DNA of 51,384 nucleotides from a virus. The stretch lies in the IMG/VR virus record IMGVR_UViG_3300036792_000159, positions 1 through 51,384 of that record; one strand, written 5' to 3'. A model generated the notes under the pieces. The model worked only from the letters and a program-made list of their open reading frames with translations, searched no databases and was not told the origin of the DNA. Below are positions 41,032 through 49,552 of this stretch, piece by piece (position 1 is the first letter of the stretch; each line of letters starts with the position of its first letter). The position numbers were made by a program, and so were the translations under genes.

Positions 41032-41826
41032 TTACATCGGTCCCCAGGCCAAGACGCAACTTGGATGCGTTTTTCCGTTCTCTGCCTCTGCCTCGGGTAG
41101 GGTGAAGATTTCTCCGTTGCGCTCCTGGCATTCGGCGTCGTGTTCTACACCGTCGAAGGCCATGACCCTTTCAACCACAGGGGACTCTCCGTAGACGGCC
41201 AGGGAGCTATGACGACTCGCTTCCAGAGTCTCGGTGGTTGCTATCAGCCGTGAGCGATATCCGGAGCCTGCGTGGACGAAACGCCCTGCGGGAACGTAGT
41301 GTTCGATAAGCTTGCCCAGATCACGGGTACTGAGGCCGAGTTCCCGCCCGACTTCCAGCACCTTGAACAGAGCGGCTTCGGTACCGGAGTCCATGTCTAC
41401 GAGCGTGGTACGCGTGGCGCCTGCGTCTCTCATCTTGTCGGAGACACGTCGACGAACTGCGGAGTAGATCCCGTGTTTTTCCAACGCCTGTTCTGTCAAC
41501 AGGGCAGACCGGCTCCAGGCCTTTTCGAAAATCGGTCGCAGGCGCTGGGCCTTCCAAGAGTCCATGCCTGCCTGTGCAAGGATCGTCTTGATCCTCTCGT
41601 CTTCCATGGGGTCGGTATCTGCCTCTGACAGGTACAGGCCTCCCATGGATGCAGATGCAGCAGCTACCCTCTGCCCTGCCTCTACAAAGGCCCCACGTAG
41701 TTCCGAGCGCGTCAGGCGGAGGGCCGCCGGGTGCGTTGCACGTAGGCTATGCACCACTGCCGCCCCAGGCCGTGCGGACTCTTCTAGACTCCGTAGGGTG
41801 CGGGTGTAGTGGCGAACAGCAGGCAT
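41032..41826 (-). CDS. Minor head protein (SPP1 gp7/Mu F-like)
   Basis: A 264-residue protein following the portal gene. The C-terminus has AFDGVEHDAECQERNGEIF and KTHPSCVLAWGP, the D..C...G / HP.C motif of Mu F-like minor head proteins, after a long helical body. It probably helps portal incorporation or protects DNA ejection. Confidence 0.82.
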   Translation of the reverse strand: MPAVRHYTRTLRSLEESARPGAAVVHSLRATHPAALRLTRSELRGAFVEAGQRVAAASASMGGLYLSEADTDPMEDERIKTILAQAGMDSWKAQRLRPIFEKAWSRSALLTEQALEKHGIYSAVRRRVSDKMRDAGATRTTLVDMDSGTEAALFKVLEVGRELGLSTRDLGKLIEHYVPAGRFVHAGSGYRSRLIATTETLEASRHSSLAVYGESPVVERVMAFDGVEHDAECQERNGEIFTLPEAEAENGKTHPSCVLAWGPM

Positions 41827-43379
41827 CAGGCGTTCTTCAGTTCGTGGACGAGTTTGGTGAAGCTCTCTACCGTTTCTTCAAGCTCTTGGTTTTCGGTATC
41901 CGACAACTTACCCAGTGCTTCTTCGACATCCTCGACACCGACCGCTTCAAGCAGGAGTTGACTAAGGAGTTCCGGTGGAACCGTTCCCGCTTCCGGACGA
42001 CCTTCGAGGGTGGCGGCGGCGACAAGTGCTTTGACGTTGTCGATCGGATCTTCTTCGAGGATCGGTGGGAATGCGACCTTGACCTCTGGGTCGATGGCGG
42101 GGATACATACAGCGAGACCGTCCACCCATTCGACTTTTCCGTAGGTGGAATTACCGGCGAAGATCTGTGCGTCAAGGCTATACCTCCACATATCCTTCTC
42201 GAAGTCCGACCACAAGAACTGCTCGCTACGCATCTTCAACCACGTAGGCCGATCCAGCGTCTTGGACGTGGCGAAGTTACCTACGTCGACGTCCCCTGAC
42301 ACGATGGTGTCGGGCAGGTCCATCGACGTACCGGCCATCATGCGTGATGCTCTCGCATCTTCTGCACCAGGCGTGGCTCCAGTCTTGGGGATGGGCGTGA
42401 TTTCATCACCCTCTTTGCCGAGGAATACCCCGCCAGCCGCGCGGTTGTGTTCTTCTCTCCATTCATCCCCGTCCGGGATGGTGCTGCGGAGTTTTTCTTT
42501 GGCATTTTTGATTTTGCTCCCTTTAGTCGTCATTTTCCACGCGAATTTCGCGAGGGATGAGACTATGGTGTGCCAGTCCTCCAGGTACTTCTTGTAAGCT
42601 CGCGCCCAGTCGAGGGCAGCGTAAGTCTCGGGAATCCCGAAGAGCATGGACTTGGTACCGCCGGTGCGCTGATGCATGATGGGAGAGTGCCATTTGACCT
42701 CGACGCCACCGATCTGGCTTGGCTCGCTCCTCGGTTTGTAGCGCCAGTCGGGGTAGAGTGCTTCACGGCTCTTTTGTTCGACATTACCGTTCGTTTCGTT
42801 GAAGAACGCTTCGGTCCAGACCCTGCGGTAGAAGGTCGGACGCCTGATGTCTCCTTGGCGCGTGTGGATTTCCTTGATCGTTTCGGTGGGCACGCTCCTG
42901 ACGAGCACTTTGCCGTCTTCGTCGGTGAACAGCACCATGAAGATGTTTCCCTCGACGATCTGATCTACGTGCGTGAGCAACCGTGCCTGATGGCTGTATA
43001 GCTCTGCTCGGTTGGTGTCCTCGTCCATCTGAGGCGCGACGACCTCCTCCTGGAACTTGTCCTCTTTGGCCTTGATGGTGACGCCCTGGCCCCAGGTGTA
43101 GTAGGTCCGCACGTTGACCGACCGTTTGATGATCGGGTTGCTCAGGTACATGGCCCGGGAGAGGCGGAGGAGATTTTCTATCCCCCGCCTCGTGAATTCC
43201 CGTTCCACGTTGGCTGACAGCCGGCGCCAGCCTTCATCCTCCATGGCCAATTCCAAGAGGGTGAGATTCTCCTGAAGGAGCTCGTTCTGGTTGATGACCT
43301 GCTCAACCCGCTCGTCCAGTCGAACGCTTCCCGGCTCTGGCGCCTCCGCGCCGAATATCGCCTCTCGGATTCGGCCCAT
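41826..43379 (-). CDS. Portal protein
   Basis: The 517-residue protein follows terminase and has portal features: an N-terminal coiled helix, ENLLRLSRAMYLSNPIIKRS, VEGNIFMVLFTDEDG, a wing and a stem helix (about 270-300), VSGDVDVGNFATSKTLDRP and an acidic C-terminal helix. It forms the dodecameric DNA gate of the head. Confidence 0.88.
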   Translation of the reverse strand: MGRIREAIFGAEAPEPGSVRLDERVEQVINQNELLQENLTLLELAMEDEGWRRLSANVEREFTRRGIENLLRLSRAMYLSNPIIKRSVNVRTYYTWGQGVTIKAKEDKFQEEVVAPQMDEDTNRAELYSHQARLLTHVDQIVEGNIFMVLFTDEDGKVLVRSVPTETIKEIHTRQGDIRRPTFYRRVWTEAFFNETNGNVEQKSREALYPDWRYKPRSEPSQIGGVEVKWHSPIMHQRTGGTKSMLFGIPETYAALDWARAYKKYLEDWHTIVSSLAKFAWKMTTKGSKIKNAKEKLRSTIPDGDEWREEHNRAAGGVFLGKEGDEITPIPKTGATPGAEDARASRMMAGTSMDLPDTIVSGDVDVGNFATSKTLDRPTWLKMRSEQFLWSDFEKDMWRYSLDAQIFAGNSTYGKVEWVDGLAVCIPAIDPEVKVAFPPILEEDPIDNVKALVAAATLEGRPEAGTVPPELLSQLLLEAVGVEDVEEALGKLSDTENQELEETVESFTKLVHELKNA

Positions 43380-43381
43380 GA

Positions 43382-43927
43382 TCAGACCGTCTGCTGAACG
43401 GTGGCGCCGGTGTAGACGGCGTACGCGGCGTTGGCCCCGTTTGCGTCGCCTTCCGCGGTGTCACCGGAGAAGTAGTACAGCGTCTCCGCCGTACCGCCTT
43501 CTGCCGGGACGGTGACGAAGCCCGACGTGCTGTACTGCGTGGTGTCGATGCCTTCGAGGCTCGCTTCGGGGTTGACCGTGTAGACGGTCTTCTCCGGCTT
43601 CGCTTCGGTCGGCGCCGCTTCTTCGGGGGCCGGGTGTTCCTCTGCGACCTTGTTGACCTCGGTCTTCAGCGTTTCGACTGCCGACGCGGCCTTGTCCTTC
43701 AGGGCGTCGACCTGGTCCTGGGTGATCTGGCCGACCTCCAGGGCGCCGATCTGCGTGGCCAGCTCCTCGAGCTCACCGACTGCGATGCCCGTCTCGGTCG
43801 AGAGTTCCTCGATGACGGTTTCCAGCTGGGTGATGTCCGTAGCCATCTTGTCCACCTTCCTGTGTAATGAACGGAGGAGATCGATGATCTCGTCTTCATT
43901 GTTGTCGATTGTCAGGGTGATCTCCAT
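43382..43927 (-). CDS. Coiled-coil protein with beta C-terminus, possible head fibre
   Basis: A 181-residue protein: a charged coil (1-100), a Pro/Glu linker, and a Gly/Thr-rich beta domain (about 120-181). The ATG at 43927 overlaps the peptidase stop (TGATG). A second in-frame ATG at 43846 has a much stronger site (AGGAAGG, 8 bases) and would remove the first 27 residues. A trimeric fibre or decoration protein fits the layout. The still longer 220-codon frame is rejected. Confidence 0.65.
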   Translation of the reverse strand: MEITLTIDNNEDEIIDLLRSLHRKVDKMATDITQLETVIEELSTETGIAVGELEELATQIGALEVGQITQDQVDALKDKAASAVETLKTEVNKVAEEHPAPEEAAPTEAKPEKTVYTVNPEASLEGIDTTQYSTSGFVTVPAEGGTAETLYYFSGDTAEGDANGANAAYAVYTGATVQQTV

Positions 43928-44712
43928 CAGGAGTTCTCCCTTGCGATCGCGCGGAGGTCCCCACACAGGGGGCTCAGCACGTACTCCCATGGCAGCCAGA
44001 AGTATCCTTCGTCCTGCACTTCGGGCGTCCAAGAATTTCGGCACTCCACGTGAGTGGGGTTCCAGCCGATGAAGTCGAACTCGTGGCCTCCGATGACGGT
44101 GTCGCCCTTCTGCGGCATCGGGATGATCCCTGTGCGCATGGCTTCGTCGCTCTCGAAGGTGTTATACAGCGTCGCGCCACAAGCGACAGGCTGTTTGTTG
44201 AGGATCATCGCCATGATCTCTCGACCGTTCTTGCGAGGATGCACGTACGTGGCGATCTTGTACTGTCCCGCGTGGGCGTAGGCTTCTTCGTCTGGCTTCT
44301 CGGTCACCGGCATGTCGTAGGTCCAGAATGTCTCCGGCGGGCAGCCATTGTGTCTCAAGACCTTGAAGCCGTCGGAGCCGACTGCGCCTTCGTCTTTCAG
44401 GACGTCGTGCTCGCGTAGCCGCTCCATGTAGTAGAGGAAGCGACGCGACGGGATTCCCATCTCGATGCCGTCGAGCGCCTTGTCGAACTGGAGCAAGAAT
44501 GCGAGCGCATTTGCCGTGCAGTCGTTGGTGTTCTGACCGTACGGAAGCGCGACTTCGTTGCACTGTTCTCGCAGGCTGAACGTGCCAGGCAAGTCCTGCG
44601 CGATCATCGTCGAGACGCGGTCGGGGAATGCCTCGTAGTCGTTGATGTCGTAGAGCGACGGGATGTAGCCGGTGAAGTGGCCTCCCGGCGTGGTTTGAGC
44701 TACGGTAGTCAT
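43927..44712 (-). CDS. Papain-like (C1A) cysteine peptidase
   Basis: The 261-residue protein has a full C1A triad. Nucleophile Cys65 lies in GQNTNDCTANALAFLLQF, His210 in VIGGHEFDFIGWN and Asn226 in ECRNSW. There is no signal peptide or prodomain of normal length. The gene lies between the GH28-like protein and the portal, inside the head operon. Possible targets are capsid proteins or the host surface. GGAGG precedes the ATG closely. Confidence 0.9.
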   Translation of the reverse strand: MTTVAQTTPGGHFTGYIPSLYDINDYEAFPDRVSTMIAQDLPGTFSLREQCNEVALPYGQNTNDCTANALAFLLQFDKALDGIEMGIPSRRFLYYMERLREHDVLKDEGAVGSDGFKVLRHNGCPPETFWTYDMPVTEKPDEEAYAHAGQYKIATYVHPRKNGREIMAMILNKQPVACGATLYNTFESDEAMRTGIIPMPQKGDTVIGGHEFDFIGWNPTHVECRNSWTPEVQDEGYFWLPWEYVLSPLCGDLRAIARENS

Positions 44713-44720
44713 CTGTCCTC

Positions 44721-46268
44721 CTATGATATCCCGGTTTCATCGATCTGGGCGAAGGCCGTAGGTGATACTCCGGCTCCCAGATTGTCGATGCCTAGTTGGT
44801 AGACGCCCGGCGTGATCACGGTGAATTCGAGCGCCTTTGCTTCAAACACCAAGTTGCTGAAGGCCAAGCTGGCAAGCACCGCGCCACCCTGTAACCTTGC
44901 GATCATCCTACACACAGGGCCACTGGACAGGACTTTCGCGCTGAACACGTGGACCCCTGCTTCGAGGAACACTCCCTCTGTTATCGCCGCGTAGCCGAGG
45001 TTGAAGTGATCTATCTGCCCGACGTGATTGGCTACGATCAGTTCGGAGTGGGCGGATCCTTCGAGCGTCCAGAATGAAGTACCGAGCTCGTGGCTGAAGG
45101 CGTTTTTCCCCTCGAAGTTCGAGTTGTAGATCCCGGTCGTCTTGGTGGAGATCGCGAATTTGTAGACGGTCGCATCATCATGGGTCAGGTTTGCCGTCGC
45201 CATTTTTTCGAGTTCCTTCGATTTTGGTTCTGCCCCTGTGGGCGTCCACGTGTTGCGAAGGAAAGTGAGATCTTTGCTCGGCGTTCTCTGGCTGACGACG
45301 TGATACGGGTCGAGGTAGGAGACGCTGAGCGGGACCGGCGCTTTGAAGATGTTGTCGTGGACGTTGATCCTCGAGATCTCGCAGAGTGACTGGTCGGCGG
45401 CCGCGAGCGTCCAGTTGATGAAGAAGAAGCCGTGAGAGGTGCCGGTGTCGATGTTGTTCACTTCGTTGCCGTAGATCTCGATGTCCGTGGACGGCCTTAC
45501 CGTGTCCGAGTTCCACCAGGCAGATCTGCGAGGATCTTCGAAGCTGGCCCAGACGTAGATCCCATCGTCTTTTGTGGTGAGTTTGCAGCCGTGGACCTTG
45601 CCGTGACGACAGTTCATCAAGCTGACGCCGTCGGAGTTGATCGTAGCCGGTTCGAGTGTCTTGAAGTTTTCCACAGTAAAGTTTTCGCAGTCTCGGATGG
45701 TGACGTTGTAGCCGGAGGCGCCTTTGACTGTGATATTCTTCACGGTAAATCCAGGCGCCCTGAACGTCCCGATCCCATGGACGAGTACGCTTTCGGTGTC
45801 GAGGGTTTTTCTCGTCAGCTGGATGACCCCTGACCCTGCAACCTTCGCGTTGGCCACGCCTTCCCCTGCATAGACCAGTGGATAGTTCTGGTCGAGGTAT
45901 GTGATGAACGGTACTTCCGAGCCTGGGATAGCTCGGCCTTTCGTCGGTTCGGGGGAGTAGTGCGACGGTTCCTGGCTCTGAGTCAAGGTCCCTTCCACCA
46001 GGAGGGTGACGTTAGACGCCAGTTTCAGGTTTCCCGAGAGGAATGTGTGACCTGCCGGAAGCAGGACGGTCCCCCCACCCTTTTCGCCCACTTCTTTGAT
46101 CGATTCCTGGATCGCCACCCTGTCGTTGGTGACACCGTTACCTGCGGCGTTGTGCGGGGCATTCATCACGTTTACCACCAGTTCGGTCTGGGGTTCTGTG
46201 ATGAAATGCCGGGACATCACGGTTTTTGGCTCCAGGAACCAACCCAATCTCGCGTCCTTGAGGGTCAC
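44721..46268 (-). CDS. GH28/pectate-lyase-like beta-helix protein
   Basis: A 515-residue right-handed beta-helix protein. The N-terminus (VTNDRVAIQESIKEVG then GGGTVLLPAGHTFLSG) is that of pectate lyase/GH28 proteins. NSDGVSLMNC (Asp213), TKDDGIYVW (Asp234, 235) and TSHGFFF (His279) match GH28 catalytic positions, though no RIK motif is seen. A C-terminal beta-sandwich (about 380-515) may bind carbohydrate. A tailspike or depolymerase role is likely despite the place in the head operon. GTG at 46268 overlaps the upstream microprotein stop with GGAGAG; a longer frame lacks such a site. Confidence 0.85.
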   Translation of the reverse strand: MTLKDARLGWFLEPKTVMSRHFITEPQTELVVNVMNAPHNAAGNGVTNDRVAIQESIKEVGEKGGGTVLLPAGHTFLSGNLKLASNVTLLVEGTLTQSQEPSHYSPEPTKGRAIPGSEVPFITYLDQNYPLVYAGEGVANAKVAGSGVIQLTRKTLDTESVLVHGIGTFRAPGFTVKNITVKGASGYNVTIRDCENFTVENFKTLEPATINSDGVSLMNCRHGKVHGCKLTTKDDGIYVWASFEDPRRSAWWNSDTVRPSTDIEIYGNEVNNIDTGTSHGFFFINWTLAAADQSLCEISRINVHDNIFKAPVPLSVSYLDPYHVVSQRTPSKDLTFLRNTWTPTGAEPKSKELEKMATANLTHDDATVYKFAISTKTTGIYNSNFEGKNAFSHELGTSFWTLEGSAHSELIVANHVGQIDHFNLGYAAITEGVFLEAGVHVFSAKVLSSGPVCRMIARLQGGAVLASLAFSNLVFEAKALEFTVITPGVYQLGIDNLGAGVSPTAFAQIDETGIS

Positions 46269-46339
46269 AGAACTCTCCGTGCCAGCGCGATGACAAGCAG
46301 TACCAAGATGATGACGATCAAGATCCACACGATGCTCAT
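46265..46339 (-). CDS. 24-residue single-span membrane protein
   Basis: A very short frame between terL and the beta-helix gene, linked to both by four-base overlaps (ATGA with terL, GTGA with the next gene) and with AGGATAGGAG upstream. After MSIVW the product is an almost pure Ile/Leu/Val span ending in RRVL. Coupling and a clean hydrophobic span argue that it is made. Role unknown. Confidence 0.6.
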   Translation of the reverse strand: MSIVWILIVIILVLLVIALARRVL

Positions 46340-47763
46340 ATGTCTGCTCCTATCCTGACGGGTTCCCATTCCTCGACGTACGTGTCTTCTTCGTACTCTG
46401 CGAAGAACAACTCGCTGAACAACCACACCAGAGCGTCCATCCGGTCTGGCGATTTGTCTCCTTCACCCGGCACCCACGTACAGAGCTGATCTTCTAGCTC
46501 GGGGAATGCGCCTACGTGCCTGATGCGCGGGGGACGCGTGCTCCCGTTGCCGTAGAGGGTCGAGACAGGCTCCGCGCGGATCTGCTTGCCGCGCGAGGCG
46601 TGTACTTCATGGTACGGCACCATCGGGTCGATCGTTGCGATGACATGCTCAATCATGTTCCCGCCGTTGTTGACCTCGCCGATGATGTAGTCGGCGTTGT
46701 AGTGCTTGAATGCCCTCACCGCCCTTTTGCCCCAGCCGTCCGGCCCGAGATGGCAGGTGAGGTCTGCCAGCAGATATCCCAGGCCGTCTGTCCCTATACC
46801 ACCGACCATGATGCCGGTATCTGCGGACTCCTCACCCGTGGAGACAGCAGGGTCGATGGCAACTGCAACCAGCACCATTTCGGGGATCTGGTCAAGTTCT
46901 GGTCGCAGGCGGCAGGCGTCGAGCACGAGTCGCGTCCAGAGCGCGCCCTCGATGTCATCGAGCAATTCACCGCGTAGCTCCTGCCGTCCTAGCCTGGTTC
47001 CTTCGTATTTCTTCCGCATCTTCTCGACCCACTCGGGTGGGTTGTGCGGGTTATCGAATAGCGAGGCATGGGTGACCACGGTATTCTCGATCTTGAGAAT
47101 AGCGCGGAAATCAGTCGTGTTACGCGGTGTGGTCGACGCAATACTATGTGGGCGTGTGTGTTCTGCGAGTCGAAGACCGAATGCCGCCTGGTCCCACGCT
47201 TCCTTGAGTTGCGCATTAGCCGCCATCTCCTCCCACCAGTCAAGTTCGCGGTTACCTCCCGCCCTGAGCCTGTCGACGTCTTTGGGGAATGGCGTCCCGA
47301 CGACCATCGCCTCCGAGCCGTTGGGCCAGGCGACCTTTGCACCACCCACGGCGTTGGGATGCCAGGTCACATCTGGGTCGATGCGCTTTAGGCCACTAGG
47401 GCCGTCGATGCAGGCTTCCACCGCGTCTCCGAGCGTCGGGGCGATGATGCGTCCACGAGCGCCTGGGTTCTGGTGCATGTAAGTCGCAAAGTAGTGAGAG
47501 CAGGCCTCGGTCTTGCCTGCACCTCGCCCTGCCTGAAGGACCCAGAGGTCGAAGAGTGAGGTCGGAGGCTGCTGGTGCGGCTCGAGGGTCCGGTTGATCG
47601 GACTTACCCACGGTTTTGGGAAGATGATGTCCATCGCCGCCTCGGTCGTACCCTGAGGTACCCCCTGTGATACAGCCGGCTCTCCCTTGGCTTTTTTGGC
47701 CTTGGGAGGCTTTGGCAGCTTGGGAGGCTGCTGAGGAGTGGCTTTCTGCCCCGGACGGCTCAC
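46336..47763 (-). CDS. Terminase large subunit
   Basis: The 475-residue protein has Walker A LQAGRGAGKTEA (about 77-86), a Walker B-like LDWWEEM, a coupling motif ASTTPRNT, and a C-terminal RNase H-like nuclease (VAIDPAVSTG, IIGEVNNGGNMIEHV, DRMDALVWLFSEL). It drives DNA packaging and cuts the genome. GTG start coupled to the small subunit stop (GTGA). The N-terminal 40 residues are Lys/Pro-rich. Confidence 0.93.
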   Translation of the reverse strand: MSRPGQKATPQQPPKLPKPPKAKKAKGEPAVSQGVPQGTTEAAMDIIFPKPWVSPINRTLEPHQQPPTSLFDLWVLQAGRGAGKTEACSHYFATYMHQNPGARGRIIAPTLGDAVEACIDGPSGLKRIDPDVTWHPNAVGGAKVAWPNGSEAMVVGTPFPKDVDRLRAGGNRELDWWEEMAANAQLKEAWDQAAFGLRLAEHTRPHSIASTTPRNTTDFRAILKIENTVVTHASLFDNPHNPPEWVEKMRKKYEGTRLGRQELRGELLDDIEGALWTRLVLDACRLRPELDQIPEMVLVAVAIDPAVSTGEESADTGIMVGGIGTDGLGYLLADLTCHLGPDGWGKRAVRAFKHYNADYIIGEVNNGGNMIEHVIATIDPMVPYHEVHASRGKQIRAEPVSTLYGNGSTRPPRIRHVGAFPELEDQLCTWVPGEGDKSPDRMDALVWLFSELFFAEYEEDTYVEEWEPVRIGADI

Positions 47764-48320
47764 GCTGCATTCTCCTGCGGTGTGGCCTCTCCTTTGGCAA
47801 GCTGGCGCAGACGGCGAATCTGGGATCCATCCCCACCCTCAAGCACCTTGAGATTAGCCTCCACCACTTCTGGCGCTTTCTCCAGCTGCTCGTCGGTCAA
47901 GTTCAGGCTGTCGAGGATCGATTTGATGACCGGCGCCATCACAGAGGCCATGACTTCCGCTGCCCGTGCCTTGCGGTCGTCGATGTTCAGGGTGATCATT
48001 TTCCCTGCGATCATCCAGACTTCCTTGCGGAGGTCCTCTTCCAGGCGGATCCACTCGTTGGGGATTTTTCCTACCATCGTCTCGCGCCAGATTTCGTCGG
48101 CCTCGAGATTTTCGACCCCTGAGATCGCATTTGCCAACATATGCGTGGCACGATCGAGGATGAACTGCATGGCGTTGCTGGGATCGATGTTCTCCTCGGG
48201 GGTGCCGGTCGTCAGTGCCATATTTCGCGCTTCACGCAACGCTTGGCGTTGAGAGCGGCGTTTGGTCTGACGACGTGCTGCGACGGACTCCTTGGATTTG
48301 GAGTTCTTCTTACCGGCCAT
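47760..48320 (-). CDS. Terminase small subunit (likely)
   Basis: A 186-residue helical protein with a very basic N-terminus (KNSKSKESVAARRQTKRRSQ) and helical middle and C-terminus, immediately upstream of the large subunit and coupled to it. The start at MAGKK is chosen because AGGAG stands six bases before it. It would recognise the packaging site; the repeats upstream are candidates. Homology is not visible by eye, so the call rests on position and composition. Confidence 0.75.
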   Translation of the reverse strand: MAGKKNSKSKESVAARRQTKRRSQRQALREARNMALTTGTPEENIDPSNAMQFILDRATHMLANAISGVENLEADEIWRETMVGKIPNEWIRLEEDLRKEVWMIAGKMITLNIDDRKARAAEVMASVMAPVIKSILDSLNLTDEQLEKAPEVVEANLKVLEGGDGSQIRRLRQLAKGEATPQENAA

Positions 48321-48607
48321 CGTGATCTCCTGTAGTGGTTTTTGAGCCAAAAAAATAAAAGGGCCATCGTGATGCTGAGGTTCAGTGGTTCACCGTGCCG
48401 TAGTCACCCCCCACTCGCACTAGACATCGCCACACTATTTCAATCGCACTTCACATCACTGTGCACCGCTACTGTGACGTATAGTGCAATGCGAGTGAAT
48501 GCGGGCGGGCGACGCTCTTCTGAGTGAACGATGGTGCGATCTTGCGTCTTGTGCATGACGGACAGCACGATGACGTATGGACGTTTAGGCCATCTTGCGA
48601 TTTGCAC
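48321..48607. other. Intergenic region with inverted and direct repeats, possible packaging or operator site
   Basis: No gene is supported here. CACTCGCA occurs at 48412-48419 and inverted at 48490-48497; ATCGCAC at 48443-48449 and inverted at 48534-48540. GGCCATCGTGAT is repeated at 48315-48326 (over the terS start) and 48362-48373. The region separates leftward late genes from rightward small genes. Repressor, late activator or terminase sites would all fit. Confidence 0.5.
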
Positions 48608-48636
48608 TTGCATTGTGGACCGCAGGCTGGTACATT
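48608..48636 (+). promoter_or_regulatory. Sigma70-like promoter TTGCAT-17-TACATT
   Basis: TTGCAT and TACATT are 17 bases apart, about 37 bases before the ATG of the 65-residue gene. The block CACTTGCATT...GAC.GC.G recurs before the gene at 49553, which strengthens the call. Confidence 0.7.
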
Positions 48637-48672
48637 GTTCCTATGCACGTAACGCACAAAGGAGACAGTCAC

Positions 48673-48870
48673 ATGCCAGAGAACATCGACATCGAGGTCC
48701 GCGTAGAACAGCTAGCACAACAGATCAACCAGGACCCAGAGGCATTCGCTGCCGCCCTACAGGGCATCGCAGACAGCATGTACGCAGACAAGCCAGAGTA
48801 CAAGCCGCTTGCTCTAGCCCTCAAGCAGGTAGCTGTAAGCGCAGGGGTCGTAGCCAGCTACGCAGAGTAG
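48673..48870 (+). CDS. Small acidic helical protein (65 aa)
   Basis: Starts at MPENIDIEVRVEQLAQQ with AAAGGAG upstream. All helical by composition, with a Tyr/Pro turn in the middle. An ATG at 48643 in the same frame has no ribosome site. Likely an early gene under the promoter at 48608. No family recognised. Confidence 0.7.
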   Translation: MPENIDIEVRVEQLAQQINQDPEAFAAALQGIADSMYADKPEYKPLALALKQVAVSAGVVASYAE

Positions 48871-48929
48871 GGCCTATAGCAGCTACGCAGGACACACATA
48901 CGTCGCCGCTGCTACAGACAGCCAGGAGA

Positions 48930-49394
48930 CTACATCACATCGCCCTCCACACGCCTGTACTGCATGCGCAGCTTGCGTACGTACACCGCGCTGCAACCGA
49001 AGTCCCTAGCTACCAGCCTGCTGCTACGCGTATCGTTAGCTACGGCCTCCTTCCACGCCCTGCTACGGCGCTTACGGCCATCCCTGTACGTACGTGCCCT
49101 GTTACCTGTGGCTAGCTCCAGCGCATGCTGTGCATCGCCTAGCACCTGTAGGCGTTCCCAGTTGCACGTAGCCTCCGCATACCGCGTACGCAAGTCATCC
49201 AGATACGCGTTCGTCTCACCCGTAGGAGCGTTCCCCACGCTCTTACCCCTTGCCGTTTCGCTCCCTACACGCGCAGCGCCTACCGTAGACAGTAGCTCCA
49301 GCTCTGCGCACACCCTACGCATAAGGGACGTCAGCACAGCAGGGGCTTCGCTACGTGTCTTCAATCGCTCTACGTCCACCCACACAGCGTACAT
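48930..49394 (-). CDS. Basic protein with C-terminal helix-turn-helix
   Basis: A 154-residue protein. The end (about 115-148: WKEAVANDTRSSRLVARDFG then CSAVYVRKLRMQYRR) reads as a homeodomain-like helix-turn-helix. The rest is helical and Arg-rich. It is alone on the minus strand between rightward genes, which fits a local regulator. The opposite-strand frame of similar length is Ser/Arg-rich low complexity and rejected. Confidence 0.65.
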   Translation of the reverse strand: MYAVWVDVERLKTRSEAPAVLTSLMRRVCAELELLSTVGAARVGSETARGKSVGNAPTGETNAYLDDLRTRYAEATCNWERLQVLGDAQHALELATGNRARTYRDGRKRRSRAWKEAVANDTRSSRLVARDFGCSAVYVRKLRMQYRRVEGDVM

Positions 49395-49464
49395 CGCAAA
49401 CCCCTACATTCACCACCCCCTGTACACTGCCCTATACCACATTCGTCCGTTTTCAAATTTCCAC

Positions 49465-49492
49465 TTGCATTTCGACTGCGGAGCTGTATAGT
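49465..49492 (+). promoter_or_regulatory. Sigma70-like promoter TTGCAT-16-TATAGT
   Basis: TTGCAT and TATAGT with a 16-base spacer, about 60 bases before the 49553 gene. The flanks CACTTGCATT and GACTGCGGAGCTG match the promoter at 48608, so both genes may be switched together. Confidence 0.7.
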
Positions 49493-49552
49493 CGTCTTAT
49501 CAAGTCAAACAGGGCACTGCACAAACCGCCCTACACGTCCTAGGAGGACAAG

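Noticed and set aside
48930-49394. Lysogeny repressor
   Set aside because: The helix-turn-helix is suggestive, but with no integrase, attachment site or Cro-like partner in the genome a temperate switch is not supported.
48964-49491. 175-codon plus-strand frame
   Set aside because: Ser/Arg/Leu-rich low complexity; the minus-strand frame has a helix-turn-helix pattern and better composition.
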